Part shown: positions 26,237-34,779 of the stretch, in pieces | Layout: the number at the start of each line of letters is the position of its first letter | Numbering within the stretch: position 1 is the first letter of the stretch | Assembly (NCBI GenBank): GCA_042408355.1 | Contig: JBHORD010000016.1 | Coordinates: 15,956-79,955, forward strand | DNA length: 64,000 nt | Origin: Fen-1038 sp042408355 | GTDB lineage: Bacteria > Chloroflexota > Anaerolineae > Anaerolineales > Villigracilaceae | Direction: 5' to 3' | Translations under genes and position numbers: made by a program | Notes under the pieces: model-generated | Databases searched by the model: none | What the model was told of the DNA's origin: nothing | The model's input: only the letters and a program-made list of their open reading frames with translations

Positions 26237-27037
26237 ATGGATGAACTTGTTTTTCTAAAACTTGGCGGGTCACTCATCACAGACAAGACTCAACCCTACA
26301 CGGTTCGACGCGGCAAATTAGCAGAACTTGCGAAGGAAATCAAATCGGCTCTTAGGCGAACGCCCGGACTACGTCTCGTGATCGGGCACGGCTCCGGCTC
26401 CTTCGGACATTACGCCGTCAAAGAACATTACCCAAATTTAGAAATACGCAATAAAAATGACTGGCTTGGATTCAATGAAGTGTGGTATCGCGCCTCGCAA
26501 TTGAATCGTTATGCGATTGAAGCCCTGCACGATGCAGGCATCCCCGCGATGGCAATTCAGCCTTCGGCCTCGGTCATTTCGAGAAACGGCGCGGTGGAGC
26601 ATTGGGATTTATCGCCGCTCAAAGCCGCGCTGGAAGCGGGAATTGTACCGGTCATCTTCGGCGACATGACGTTCGATACCGTCAAAGGCGGGACGGTCCT
26701 TTCGACGGAAGTATTGATGTTTTACCTCGCGCAACAACTCCGGCCGCGGCGGATTTTGCTCGCCGGCCTCGAAGCCGCGGTCTGGGCTGATTTTCCGGCG
26801 CGCCGCCAGCGGGTCGAGAAAGTGACGCCCCAAAATTATGACGCGGTGGCCGGCAAAATCGGCGGCTCGCACGGCACGGATGTCACCGGCGGCATGAAGT
26901 CGAAAGTCGAAGAAATGCTGCGGCTGGTCCAGACCATTCCACAAATGACCGTACAAATTTTTTCGGGCGAAGAGTCGGGCAATGTCGAAAGCGCATTGAA
27001 CGGCATTGCGCTTGGAACATTGATCACGCGTGATTAA
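26237..27037 (+). CDS. Isopentenyl phosphate kinase
   Basis: 266 residues of the amino-acid-kinase fold. FLKLGGSLITDK (ATP loop), VIGHGSGSFGH with the His that separates IPK from other kinases of the fold, and GGSHGTDVTGGMKSKV near the C-terminus are diagnostic. The enzyme phosphorylates isopentenyl phosphate to IPP, the last step of the alternative (archaeal-type) mevalonate pathway; Chloroflexota such as Roseiflexus are known bacterial carriers. No other mevalonate gene is in the window. Start at 26237, probably leaderless. Confidence 0.92.
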   Translation: MDELVFLKLGGSLITDKTQPYTVRRGKLAELAKEIKSALRRTPGLRLVIGHGSGSFGHYAVKEHYPNLEIRNKNDWLGFNEVWYRASQLNRYAIEALHDAGIPAMAIQPSASVISRNGAVEHWDLSPLKAALEAGIVPVIFGDMTFDTVKGGTVLSTEVLMFYLAQQLRPRRILLAGLEAAVWADFPARRQRVEKVTPQNYDAVAGKIGGSHGTDVTGGMKSKVEEMLRLVQTIPQMTVQIFSGEESGNVESALNGIALGTLITRD

Positions 27038-27083
27038 TTCGTGACGGAAGTCTATTGTCAAAACCGTTAAAATTTTTGATAAT

Positions 27084-27168
27084 AACTGATGTATGCAGTT
27101 TTCCCGTAATGAGACCTTCTGTCGTCTGAAAATGGGAGATACATCTCGCGCTACGGCGTGAGATGAGA
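27084..27168 (+). repeat. Dispersed ~90-bp intergenic repeat, copy C
   Basis: AACTGATGTATGCAGTTTTCCC, then GTCGTCTGAAAATGGGAGAT and ATCTCGCGCTACGGCGTGAG, matching the reverse complement of copy B (14801-14890) over its whole length. It fills the region between the IPK gene and fhs and would lie in the fhs leader. Confidence 0.6.
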
Positions 27169-27200
27169 TAATAACACAGAACCCATACAAAGGAGCAAAT

Positions 27201-29174
27201 ATGGCCACGAAAGCAAAGCCAAGAGTCAAGCAGACTGCAAAGAAAGCCGCGAAAAAAGCAATCGTTAAGAAAGCCGCCGCAAGGTTCGTACCGACCAAAC
27301 TCAAACTGCGCCGTCCCGTTCCATCGGATATCGAGATCGCGCAGGAAGCCAAGTTGAAGCCCATTTTGCAGGTGGCGCAGGAACTCGGTATTCGTCCCGA
27401 TGAACTCGAACTCTATGGGCCGTATAAAGCCAAAATCAAGCTCGAAATTCTCGAACGTTTGAAGAATCGGCCGGATGGAAAATATATTGACGTGACTGCC
27501 ATCACGCCCACGCCGCTTGGCGAGGGCAAGACCACGACCACGGTTGGACTTTCGCAGGCGCTCGGCGCGCATTTGGGAAAGAAAGTCATCACCTGCATCC
27601 GCCAGCCCTCCCAGGGGCCAACGTTTGGAATCAAAGGCGGCGCGGCGGGCGGCGGATATTCGCAAATCATCCCGATGGAAGATTTCAATCTGCATTTGAC
27701 CGGCGACATACACGCCATTACCGCCGCGCACAACCTGGTAGCGGCCGCGCTCGACGCGCGTATGTTCCATGAAGCCCAGCAGGACGATGCCAAGCTGTTC
27801 GACGCGCTGTGCCCGCCCGATAAAGAAGGCAAACGCAGGTTTTCTCCAACGATGCTGCGCCGCTTAAAAAAACTTGGCATTGACAAAACCAATCCCGACG
27901 ATCTGACGCCCGAAGAGCGCAGCCGCTTCGTCCGCCTCGATATTGACCCGGCCACGATTACCTGGCGGCGCGTAATTGACGTCAACGACCGAATGCTGCG
28001 TGAGATCGAAATCGGCCTCGGGCCGGAAGAAAAAGGATTCACGCGCCGCTCCGGTTATGACATCACAGTAGCGAGCGAAATCATGGCCATCCTTGCGCTG
28101 ACGACGAGTCTCGAAGATATGCGCGAGCGGTTTGGCAAGATGGTGGTCGCCACAAACAAACGCGGCGAGGCTGTGACCGTCGAGGACCTGGGCGTAGCCG
28201 GCGCGGTGACTGTGCTGATGAAGGACGCCATCAAACCCAACATGATGCAGACGCTCGAAGGCACGCCCGCTTTCGTCCACGCGGGACCCTTTGCCAACAT
28301 CGCGCACGGAAACAGCTCGATCCTTGCCGACAAGATCGCGCTCAAACTCGCCGATTACGTTGTAACCGAATCCGGCTTCGGCGCGGACATCGGCATGGAG
28401 AAATTCTTCGACATCAAATGCCGTTACAGCGGACTCATCCCGCAGGTTGTGGTGATGGTTGCAACAGTGCGCGCTTTGAAGATGCACGGCGGCGGGCCAA
28501 AAGTGGTTGCAGGCAAACCGCTGGCATCGGACTACACAGACGAGAATCTCGATCTGCTCCGCAAAGGTTTGCCAAACCTCGAACGACATATCCAAAACGC
28601 GCTCAAGTATGGCGTCAATGTTGTGGTAGCAGTCAATTCATTCGCAACCGATACGCCTGCCGAGGTGGAGTTGATTCGCAAGTCCGCCCTGGAATTCGGT
28701 GCGATGGACGCGGTCGTTTCCACGCATTGGGCGGATGGCGGCAAAGGCGCGCTCAAACTGGCAGAAGCCGTGGTCAAAGCCGCAGAAAAACCGAGTAAAT
28801 TCCAGTTCCTTTATCCGCTCGAAAAAAGCATCAAGGAAAAAATTGAGACCATCGCGAAGGAAATCTATCGCGCAGACGGCGTGGATTACAGCCCCGAGGC
28901 TGAAGAGCAAATCGCGCGCTACACGCGGCTTGGCTTCGACAAACTGCCGATCTGCATGGCAAAGACTCACTTGTCCTTCACGGCAGACGCCGCCATCAAG
29001 GGCGCGCCGACCGGCTTCCGAATCCTCGTGCGCGAAGTCCGCGCGTCTGTCGGCGCGGGATTCATCTATCCGTTGCTCGGCAAGATGAGCACCATGCCCG
29101 GCTTGCCGACGCGTCCGGTGTTCTATGACGTGGATTTGGATTTGAAGACAGGAAAAGTGGTTGGATTGTTCTAA
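27201..29174 (+). CDS. fhs: Formate-tetrahydrofolate ligase with Lys/Ala-rich N-terminal extension
   Basis: 657 residues, about 100 longer than typical bacterial enzymes. It makes 10-formyl-THF from formate, THF and ATP. Core motifs: TAITPTPLGEGKTTTTVGLSQ (nucleotide loop, ca. 101-120), RQPSQGPTFGIKGGAAGGGYSQIIPMEDFNLHLTGDIHAI, NLERHIQNA and GFGADIGMEKFFDIKCR. Residues 1-30 form a tail of Lys and Ala (KPRVKQTAKKAAKKA..KKAAAR) like histone H1, not part of the enzyme fold. AAGGAG lies 7 nt before the ATG, and the tail is in frame with it, so the extension is really translated. With FolD it links formate to methylene-THF. A strong terminator follows. Confidence 0.95.
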   Translation: MATKAKPRVKQTAKKAAKKAIVKKAAARFVPTKLKLRRPVPSDIEIAQEAKLKPILQVAQELGIRPDELELYGPYKAKIKLEILERLKNRPDGKYIDVTAITPTPLGEGKTTTTVGLSQALGAHLGKKVITCIRQPSQGPTFGIKGGAAGGGYSQIIPMEDFNLHLTGDIHAITAAHNLVAAALDARMFHEAQQDDAKLFDALCPPDKEGKRRFSPTMLRRLKKLGIDKTNPDDLTPEERSRFVRLDIDPATITWRRVIDVNDRMLREIEIGLGPEEKGFTRRSGYDITVASEIMAILALTTSLEDMRERFGKMVVATNKRGEAVTVEDLGVAGAVTVLMKDAIKPNMMQTLEGTPAFVHAGPFANIAHGNSSILADKIALKLADYVVTESGFGADIGMEKFFDIKCRYSGLIPQVVVMVATVRALKMHGGGPKVVAGKPLASDYTDENLDLLRKGLPNLERHIQNALKYGVNVVVAVNSFATDTPAEVELIRKSALEFGAMDAVVSTHWADGGKGALKLAEAVVKAAEKPSKFQFLYPLEKSIKEKIETIAKEIYRADGVDYSPEAEEQIARYTRLGFDKLPICMAKTHLSFTADAAIKGAPTGFRILVREVRASVGAGFIYPLLGKMSTMPGLPTRPVFYDVDLDLKTGKVVGLF

Positions 29175-29199
29175 GTTGGTTGAAGAGAGTCGGAAGGCT

Positions 29200-29234
29200 G
29201 AAGGTTGGAAGGCTTCCTTCCAACCTTCTTTTTT
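29200..29234 (+). terminator. Rho-independent terminator of fhs
   Basis: Perfect 13-bp stem GAAGGTTGGAAGG/CCTTCCAACCTTC with a 3-base loop and six Ts. Confidence 0.95.
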
Positions 29235-29327
29235 CCCAAAACAGCCGCCGTTAAATTTCCAACGCAAATGCCGTACAAATGAGGCGTTTTTTAGCAGACA
29301 TTGGCGCAATGTGCGTTCGGATATTGG

Positions 29328-30905
29328 TCACGGCGATTTGGCTTGTACGTAATAAATCTGTCCCGTCTTATCCTGATAGATCAACTTCAAATTCGCAATC
29401 GCCGCCACTTCATCCGGCGGGGCGACGAAGTGATATTGATTCGGCGTGAAGAAAATAACGTAACCGCTTTCAGGCGGCCAATGGGGATAATATTTTTGAA
29501 GCCCCGCAATACGCTGGCCGCGCGGCAGGCCGGGATCTTCGAACGGCAATTCGGAGGTCGGATGCTGGAAGATAAACCAGACGATGCCTACATAGTTGGT
29601 ATAGACCCTCGCTGAGGGTTCAGCCGCCAAAATCGGTTCCGCCGCTTTGACCACGCTCATCTCGCGGTAAAGCGACGAATTTGCGACGTTGTAATTGGTC
29701 GGCTCGCCCATTGTCACTGCGAGGCGGAGATATTCTTGTATGCTGTAAATTGGATACACAAACCACAATGCAACGGCGGCGATCAATCCAAAAGAAACAA
29801 AGCGGCGGCTAAAGTCGAAATGGCTGAAGACAAGTTTATCCAGCGTGAGAAATAAAAACGCCAATACAACCGGAAGAAGGATCACGTAATATCGGTCGGA
29901 TGTCAAATCGAGATGGTCGGCAGTAACGACCGCAAACGCCACCACGAAATAATAAACCGTTGAAAAAAGAAGGGCGGGCCAAACCAGCGGATCAGCCAAC
30001 GATTCGAGCCAGTTCGTCCAGTTTGATTTTTTATTGAGCAGAATCAAAGCCAACGCAAACGCGCTGAGCGGAATCCATGGACGCAGGACAACTTCGTCGA
30101 GAATGCCGGCGCGCGGAATAAACCACCAGAGAATCTTCGTCAGCGAAAGGCTGATATTCTCAAGCGGCAGCATTGCGCTCGGATCGCGCGGACCGAAAAA
30201 TGTTCCACTGACGGCGTAATTGTGCAACACCATCCACGCCAGAATCGGCAGAATAGCCGCCAGGATCGGCAAAGCCGCGCGCCAAACCCCGCGCAGTTGT
30301 TCTTTGTACAAAACAACCAGCCCGGCCGCGCCGATCAACACCACGCCGAGATAACGCTGGAGCGTCGCCAGCCCGGCCATGAGGAACATCAACCACAAGG
30401 CGCGGCGCGAGGCGTTCGTCAGATATTTTGCGGCGGCGAAGAAAAAGATCATCATAAAGGTGACGAACAACGGCTCGGAGGCGACGTTTGCATAAAGGCG
30501 CAACGTGGAACGCGAGAGCAAAATCATCAACGCTCCGACGAACGCATAAGCCGGTCTGTCCCTGAAGATCGAGAAAAGAAACCAGCCCATGATCCAGACA
30601 TTGACTGCATAAAGTAAAATGTTGAGATACCAGCCCGATTGAAAGACCGTCCATTTGGTGAGCAGACTCAAACCGGCCAGCAGGAGCGGGTACAACGGTG
30701 GCCAGAGCAGGAACGGCGCGCCGGTCAAATCCACGAAGCCCCTGCCCGCCAGCAGATTTTCCGCAGTTGAAAGATTCCGCACCGCGTCCGACGAAACGCC
30801 CGCGCCGTATTTCGATGTGGCGATTGAGACGAATATCATTCCGATGGCGGCAAGAATCGAAAGATAAATTTTAAATTTGGTTTCGATGGATGCGTTTTCC
30901 AACAC
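29328..30905 (-). CDS. GT-C fold membrane glycosyltransferase-like protein (GT39/ArnT type)
   Basis: 525 residues with about 11 membrane helices. After the first helix comes GVSSDAVRNLSTAENLLAGRGFVDLTGAPFLLWPPLYPLLLAG: the acidic residue in the first loop and the PPLYP motif are typical of polyprenyl-phosphate-mannose/arabinose-dependent GT39/GT83-like proteins. The C-terminus is a soluble external domain. Likely adds a sugar to a protein or lipid outside the membrane; donor and acceptor unknown. The GTG start at 30905 has TATAAT ending 8 nt upstream, overlapping the divergent amidase promoter. Confidence 0.75.
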   Translation of the reverse strand: MLENASIETKFKIYLSILAAIGMIFVSIATSKYGAGVSSDAVRNLSTAENLLAGRGFVDLTGAPFLLWPPLYPLLLAGLSLLTKWTVFQSGWYLNILLYAVNVWIMGWFLFSIFRDRPAYAFVGALMILLSRSTLRLYANVASEPLFVTFMMIFFFAAAKYLTNASRRALWLMFLMAGLATLQRYLGVVLIGAAGLVVLYKEQLRGVWRAALPILAAILPILAWMVLHNYAVSGTFFGPRDPSAMLPLENISLSLTKILWWFIPRAGILDEVVLRPWIPLSAFALALILLNKKSNWTNWLESLADPLVWPALLFSTVYYFVVAFAVVTADHLDLTSDRYYVILLPVVLAFLFLTLDKLVFSHFDFSRRFVSFGLIAAVALWFVYPIYSIQEYLRLAVTMGEPTNYNVANSSLYREMSVVKAAEPILAAEPSARVYTNYVGIVWFIFQHPTSELPFEDPGLPRGQRIAGLQKYYPHWPPESGYVIFFTPNQYHFVAPPDEVAAIANLKLIYQDKTGQIYYVQAKSP

Positions 30906-30913
30906 GAGGCGAC

Positions 30914-30921
30914 ATTATAAT
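30914..30921. promoter_or_regulatory. Shared palindromic -10 box for divergent genes
   Basis: The octamer ATTATAAT contains TATAAT on both strands (30914-30919 minus, 30916-30921 plus). The minus copy ends 8 nt before the GTG at 30905 and the plus copy 7 nt before the ATG at 30929, so the two polymerases would compete for one site and both mRNAs would be leaderless. -35 boxes are poor. Confidence 0.5.
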
Positions 30922-30928
30922 AGAAACC

Positions 30929-32320
30929 ATGCCCACCTCCAACTTTCTATCCATTGAAGAAGCCCATGCCGCGATGCGGGAAGGAAAGCTTTCGCCTCGC
31001 GCGTTGACTGAAGCCTGTTACCGTCAAATCGAGCGTCTCAACCCGGCGCTGAACGCCTTCATCACAATTTGCGATAACGTCATTGCGGGCGAAGCGAAGC
31101 AATCGTCTCCTCAAGAGGCGATTGCCGCAACGGCGCTTGAAAACATTCCAATTGCAATCAAAGATTTATTCGAAACCAAAGGCCTCAGGACAACCGCCGG
31201 ATCCATTTTCTTCAAAGATTACATTCCAGACGAAGATGCGGTTGCCGTTCAAAAAGTCAAAGCCGCGGGCGCGGTGGTGATGGGAAAAACCAATACACAT
31301 GAAATCGCACTCGGCGTGACGACGGTCAATCCGCATTTCGGCGCGTGCCGCAATCCATGGGATACGGCGCGCATCGCTGGCGGCTCATCGGGCGGATCGG
31401 CGGCGGCGGTCGCAAGCGGGATGAGCACCGTCGCGCTTGGCACGGACACCGGAGGTTCGATCCGCATCCCGGCTTCGTTGTGCGGAGTTGTCGGTTTGAA
31501 GCCGACCTTTGGACGCGTGAGCACGCGCGGCGTTTTTCCGCTTTCGTGGAATCTCGATCATGTGGGTCCGCTGACGCGCAATGTGCGCGACGCCGCGCTT
31601 GTTTTGCAAGTCCTTGCGGGCTATGACGCCGACGATCCGGCGTCGGCGAATATGGCAGTGGATGATTATTTGTCAAATATCGAAGATGGAATCAAAGGCT
31701 GGCGCGTCGCTCATGCAATCGGCAAGTTTTTTGACGAGGCCGACGCTGAAGTCCTCGACGCGGTTCAAGACGCGGCGGAAGTTTTCGAAAGGCTCGGAGC
31801 AAAAATCGAAGATGTTGAAATGTCATTTCTGCGCGAGGCCGCGCTTGCCAACAGCCTGATGACGCAGGCCGACGGGGCCGCGTATCATCGCGAACGGCTG
31901 GCAGAGCGCCCGGACGGATTTGGCGCGGATGTGCGTCAAAGGCTGGAGACGGGGCGCAACTATACATCCACAGAATATATTTTGGCGCGGCGTGCCCAGG
32001 CGGAAATGATTCGCCGACTCGGCCAATTTTTCGATTCGTATGACATTTTGATCCTGCCGACCACGCCAATTACCGCGCCGTTCATCGAAGGCAATGATGC
32101 GGTCGAGCAGGCGCGGCGTCTGACGCGTTTCACCGCGCCGTTCAACCTGACGGGACTGCCTGCCATTACGATCCCATGCGGCTACGACCAACATGGTTTG
32201 CCGATGGGCCTGCAAATCGTATCGAAGGCATGGGGAGAATCATTGGTCTTGCGCGCCGCGCGCAGTTACGAGCGTGAAACCGGTTGGGGAACGCGCCGCC
32301 CGCCGCTCGTTAAGGAATGA
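30929..32320 (+). CDS. Amidase-signature family enzyme (GatA-like)
   Basis: 463 residues. The Ser-cisSer-Lys triad is complete: Lys78 in IAIKD, Ser153 in GGSSGGS and Ser177 in GTDTGGSIRIPAS, with the spacing seen in GatA. It could be the A subunit of the glutamyl/aspartyl-tRNA amidotransferase or a stand-alone amidase; gatB and gatC are not adjacent, so the broader name is safer. The ATG at 30929 is chosen over an upstream frame start because the -10 box ends 7 nt before it. A segment around residue 50-60 matches a known dispersed DNA repeat (see 31078). Confidence 0.88.
   Translation: MPTSNFLSIEEAHAAMREGKLSPRALTEACYRQIERLNPALNAFITICDNVIAGEAKQSSPQEAIAATALENIPIAIKDLFETKGLRTTAGSIFFKDYIPDEDAVAVQKVKAAGAVVMGKTNTHEIALGVTTVNPHFGACRNPWDTARIAGGSSGGSAAAVASGMSTVALGTDTGGSIRIPASLCGVVGLKPTFGRVSTRGVFPLSWNLDHVGPLTRNVRDAALVLQVLAGYDADDPASANMAVDDYLSNIEDGIKGWRVAHAIGKFFDEADAEVLDAVQDAAEVFERLGAKIEDVEMSFLREAALANSLMTQADGAAYHRERLAERPDGFGADVRQRLETGRNYTSTEYILARRAQAEMIRRLGQFFDSYDILILPTTPITAPFIEGNDAVEQARRLTRFTAPFNLTGLPAITIPCGYDQHGLPMGLQIVSKAWGESLVLRAARSYERETGWGTRRPPLVKE
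31078..31110 (+). repeat. 'GTCATTGCGA'-type repeat fragment inside the amidase gene
   Basis: CGTCATTGCG-GGCGAAGCGAAGCAATC resembles the palindromic element CGTCATTGCGAG...GAAGCAATC that is dispersed in many bacterial genomes. It encodes VIAGEAKQS, in frame, between the start and the catalytic Lys. The 54909-54996 element belongs to the same family. Confidence 0.45.
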
Positions 32321-32427
32321 AGCGGCTCTGCATTCGATACCTTCAAAAATAATCCCGCCGTTTTTAACGAGAAAACCTTTCGTGTCCGCTTTTCGGAGTT
32401 CAGTTCATCATAGAGGCTGTATCTTTT

Positions 32428-34191
32428 TTATGGATTGGATTTTATCAGCGAGCAAGTGCTCGTCTGCCTGTCCCAGGTACAGCCGGGCGTTCGAATACAG
32501 ACCGGCGCCTGAGTGATGCTCTTGCAATAATCAACCGGCTGACTGCACCTCAAGATGTTAATCTGCACCGTCACACAGCCGGGCGCGTTGGCGATCGCCT
32601 GAACTTGATTCGGCACGCAGGTGTTTTGTTTTGAATCGAAGGTATAACCGACTGCACAGCCCGGATACGCACCGCCGGTATTTGCCTGACAGCATTGATA
32701 CGTTGAATCATACGAATAGCCCGGCGCGCATCCCTGGAAGGTTTGAGCCGCCAGCGCGCTGTTATCAATGCCGTACGGCGCGTTCTGCGCACCGGAGGGC
32801 GGGACGCAGGCGCCATACTGACTGTCAAAATAAAGTCCGGTCGGGCATTGACCATTTTGATTCATGCCCAGGGCGCAAATCTTTTGATCGCCGCGCTGGA
32901 CCAGGTTGTAACCTTGCGGACAACCCGATACATCAGGCTGAATCGTAATGGGCCGATACGTGCAGGTCCCGGTCGAAGAATTGAGCGTATATCCCGGATC
33001 GCAGGCGGGCGTCGCCCCGGTGGCGCCGGGCGAATTACTGCAGGAGGCATTGCATACAGTAATCTGGCCGCTCGAATCGTTTGGCCCGTTGCAGGTCAGC
33101 ACACGCTGTCCATTGATGATGCCCTCCGTACAGCTATAACCTTTTGTATTTACTTGATAGGTTGCGCCCTGTGAAATGTTTACAGTTGCATACCCAGAAC
33201 CTGCCTGGCAAAAATTACCGAGCACATTGGCTGTTGGCGATTGGCACGTCCCTGTGCTGGGCGCGGAACCGAGCGGGATATATGACGCGGTTTGACAATA
33301 CGGCGCGTACGTTTTCGGCTGACTCACCACACAGCGAAAACTCAAATCATAGTGATGATACGCAGGCGCGCCGAAGTGACGCGTACCAGCCGGCGTTTGC
33401 GAAACATCGCTTTCAAAACTCGAGCCGCGGATGACGCGGTTCGTCCCGGAGGAGGGGCCGGTGGGATTCGCGTCGGGCATGCTGGCGTAGTAATTTTGAT
33501 CGTAAAAATCATTGACCCATTGAAAGACGTTGCCAGCCATATCCAGCAATCCATATGGGCTGGCGCCCGACGCATAACTCGCAACGCTCGTCGCGTGGCC
33601 GGTACAGCCGGCGAAATTGAGCAGGCCGCAAGTGGGAGCATCGTTGCCCCACGGATATTTATTTCCCTGCGTCCCGCGGGCGGCTTTTTCCCATTGGGCT
33701 TCGGTTGGCAGTTGACCGCCGATCCATTTGCAGTAATTGGCTGCCATGTCCCATGTCACACCCACAACGGGGTAATCTCTATAAGCTGGATTGGTGTAAA
33801 CGGGTGTGCCAATTTCCTGCGCGGGAGGCGCGCAGTTGCCGGTCTTTACACATTGGGCGTACATCGCATTGGTAACATCGGTTTTGTAAATCCAATAGGC
33901 ATCCAGCGATACGGTCTTTTGCGGCGCATCCTGCGCACCGGTGCCCATGATGAAATTCCCGGCGGGGATGTAAACGAGTTGACTCGCGTCGATCCAATTA
34001 ATTGTCGCCCCCGATTGCGGACCGGCAAGCGCGACCGGCACAAGCGTTGGCGTCGTTGTCGGCGGAACGGATGTCGGCGCCGGCACAAGCGTCGCTGTGG
34101 GCGGAGCCGCTGTCGGGGTCGGAGTGGAGGCGGGCGCGCACGAAGCCAGGGTCAGCGCGCACGCCAGCAGAATCCAGTTAAGATGTTTCAT
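32428..34191 (-). CDS. SUMF1-domain lipoprotein with Cys-rich C-terminal repeats
   Basis: 587 residues. Signal peptide with lipobox LASC (Cys18), a Thr-Pro stalk (22-52), then a formylglycine-generating-enzyme-like domain (ca. 65-285: YIPAGNFIMGT, PVVGVTWDMAANYCKWIGGQLPTEAQWEKAARG, YPWGND, DMAGNVFQWVNDFY, RVIRGSSFES, LSFRCV). The Cys pair used for catalysis in true FGE is not evident, so a binding or scaffold role is likelier. The C-terminal half holds EGF-like Cys-rich repeats (ACDPGYTLNSSTGTC, GCAPGYSYDSTYQCC, GCAVGYTFDSKQNTC). Anchored on the outer face of the membrane. AGGAGA precedes the ATG; TATAAT lies further up. Its paralogue at 34297-35817 is broken. Confidence 0.85.
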   Translation of the reverse strand: MKHLNWILLACALTLASCAPASTPTPTAAPPTATLVPAPTSVPPTTTPTLVPVALAGPQSGATINWIDASQLVYIPAGNFIMGTGAQDAPQKTVSLDAYWIYKTDVTNAMYAQCVKTGNCAPPAQEIGTPVYTNPAYRDYPVVGVTWDMAANYCKWIGGQLPTEAQWEKAARGTQGNKYPWGNDAPTCGLLNFAGCTGHATSVASYASGASPYGLLDMAGNVFQWVNDFYDQNYYASMPDANPTGPSSGTNRVIRGSSFESDVSQTPAGTRHFGAPAYHHYDLSFRCVVSQPKTYAPYCQTASYIPLGSAPSTGTCQSPTANVLGNFCQAGSGYATVNISQGATYQVNTKGYSCTEGIINGQRVLTCNGPNDSSGQITVCNASCSNSPGATGATPACDPGYTLNSSTGTCTYRPITIQPDVSGCPQGYNLVQRGDQKICALGMNQNGQCPTGLYFDSQYGACVPPSGAQNAPYGIDNSALAAQTFQGCAPGYSYDSTYQCCQANTGGAYPGCAVGYTFDSKQNTCVPNQVQAIANAPGCVTVQINILRCSQPVDYCKSITQAPVCIRTPGCTWDRQTSTCSLIKSNP

Positions 34192-34296
34192 TTGGTCTCC
34201 TGTCGCATAAAATTATACACTCTACACCTTGCCCCCCGGTCACAAGCTCATTTGACGCTCATGTATCGAAACGCCGACGCAAATCGCGCTTCGACG

Positions 34297-34779
34297 TTAA
34301 TGGGTTGGACACTTCACGCCAACGGAAATACATGTGCAAAGCGTGGAACAAAAAACCAGATTTCGTTCGCCGCAAATTTGATCGTTCAAATTACAGACGT
34401 TTGCGCAAACAGGAGGATTCACACTGACAAGCTGTGTCGGAACGCTCAAGGCGTTTTCGGCCGGCAGGCAGACATAATGCCCTTTGGTATCTTCGGTCAT
34501 GACTGATCCGACCGGGCAAGAAGGATAATTCGCGCCGCCTCCCGAAACATTGACGCAACAATGATGTACCGGATCATAATATTCGTTGAAGGCGCACTCC
34601 AACCCCGTTGTGCGGCCTCCGATCCACTGGCAGATACCGGTGGAAGGATCAAGTTGATAATGAGCAGGACAGGTTGTATTTGCAATACCCGTGTATGTGC
34701 AATTCGAGGTCATGATGGCGGTGGAAGGATTCGTACATTTGAATTGCAGGGGATACGAACCCGGCGTGCCCGAAATCAA
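34297..34779 (-). pseudogene. C-terminal Cys-rich part of the split SUMF1 lipoprotein
   Basis: It begins with the codon right after the TAA (34780-34782) that ends the preceding frame, in the same reading frame, with no ribosome site of its own. The ~160 residues carry the same Cys-rich repeats as the paralogue (CPAHYQLDPSTGIC, ECAFNEYYDPVHHCCVNV, SCPVGSVM). It is best read as the detached tail of the gene at 34780-35817. Translation would need read-through or re-initiation at the TTG directly after the stop. Confidence 0.7.

Noticed and set aside
33292..34506. 404-codon plus-strand frame opposite the SUMF1 lipoproteins
   Set aside because: Arg/Gly-rich, no motif, antisense to a lipoprotein with clear domains; a shadow caused by GC-rich codons.
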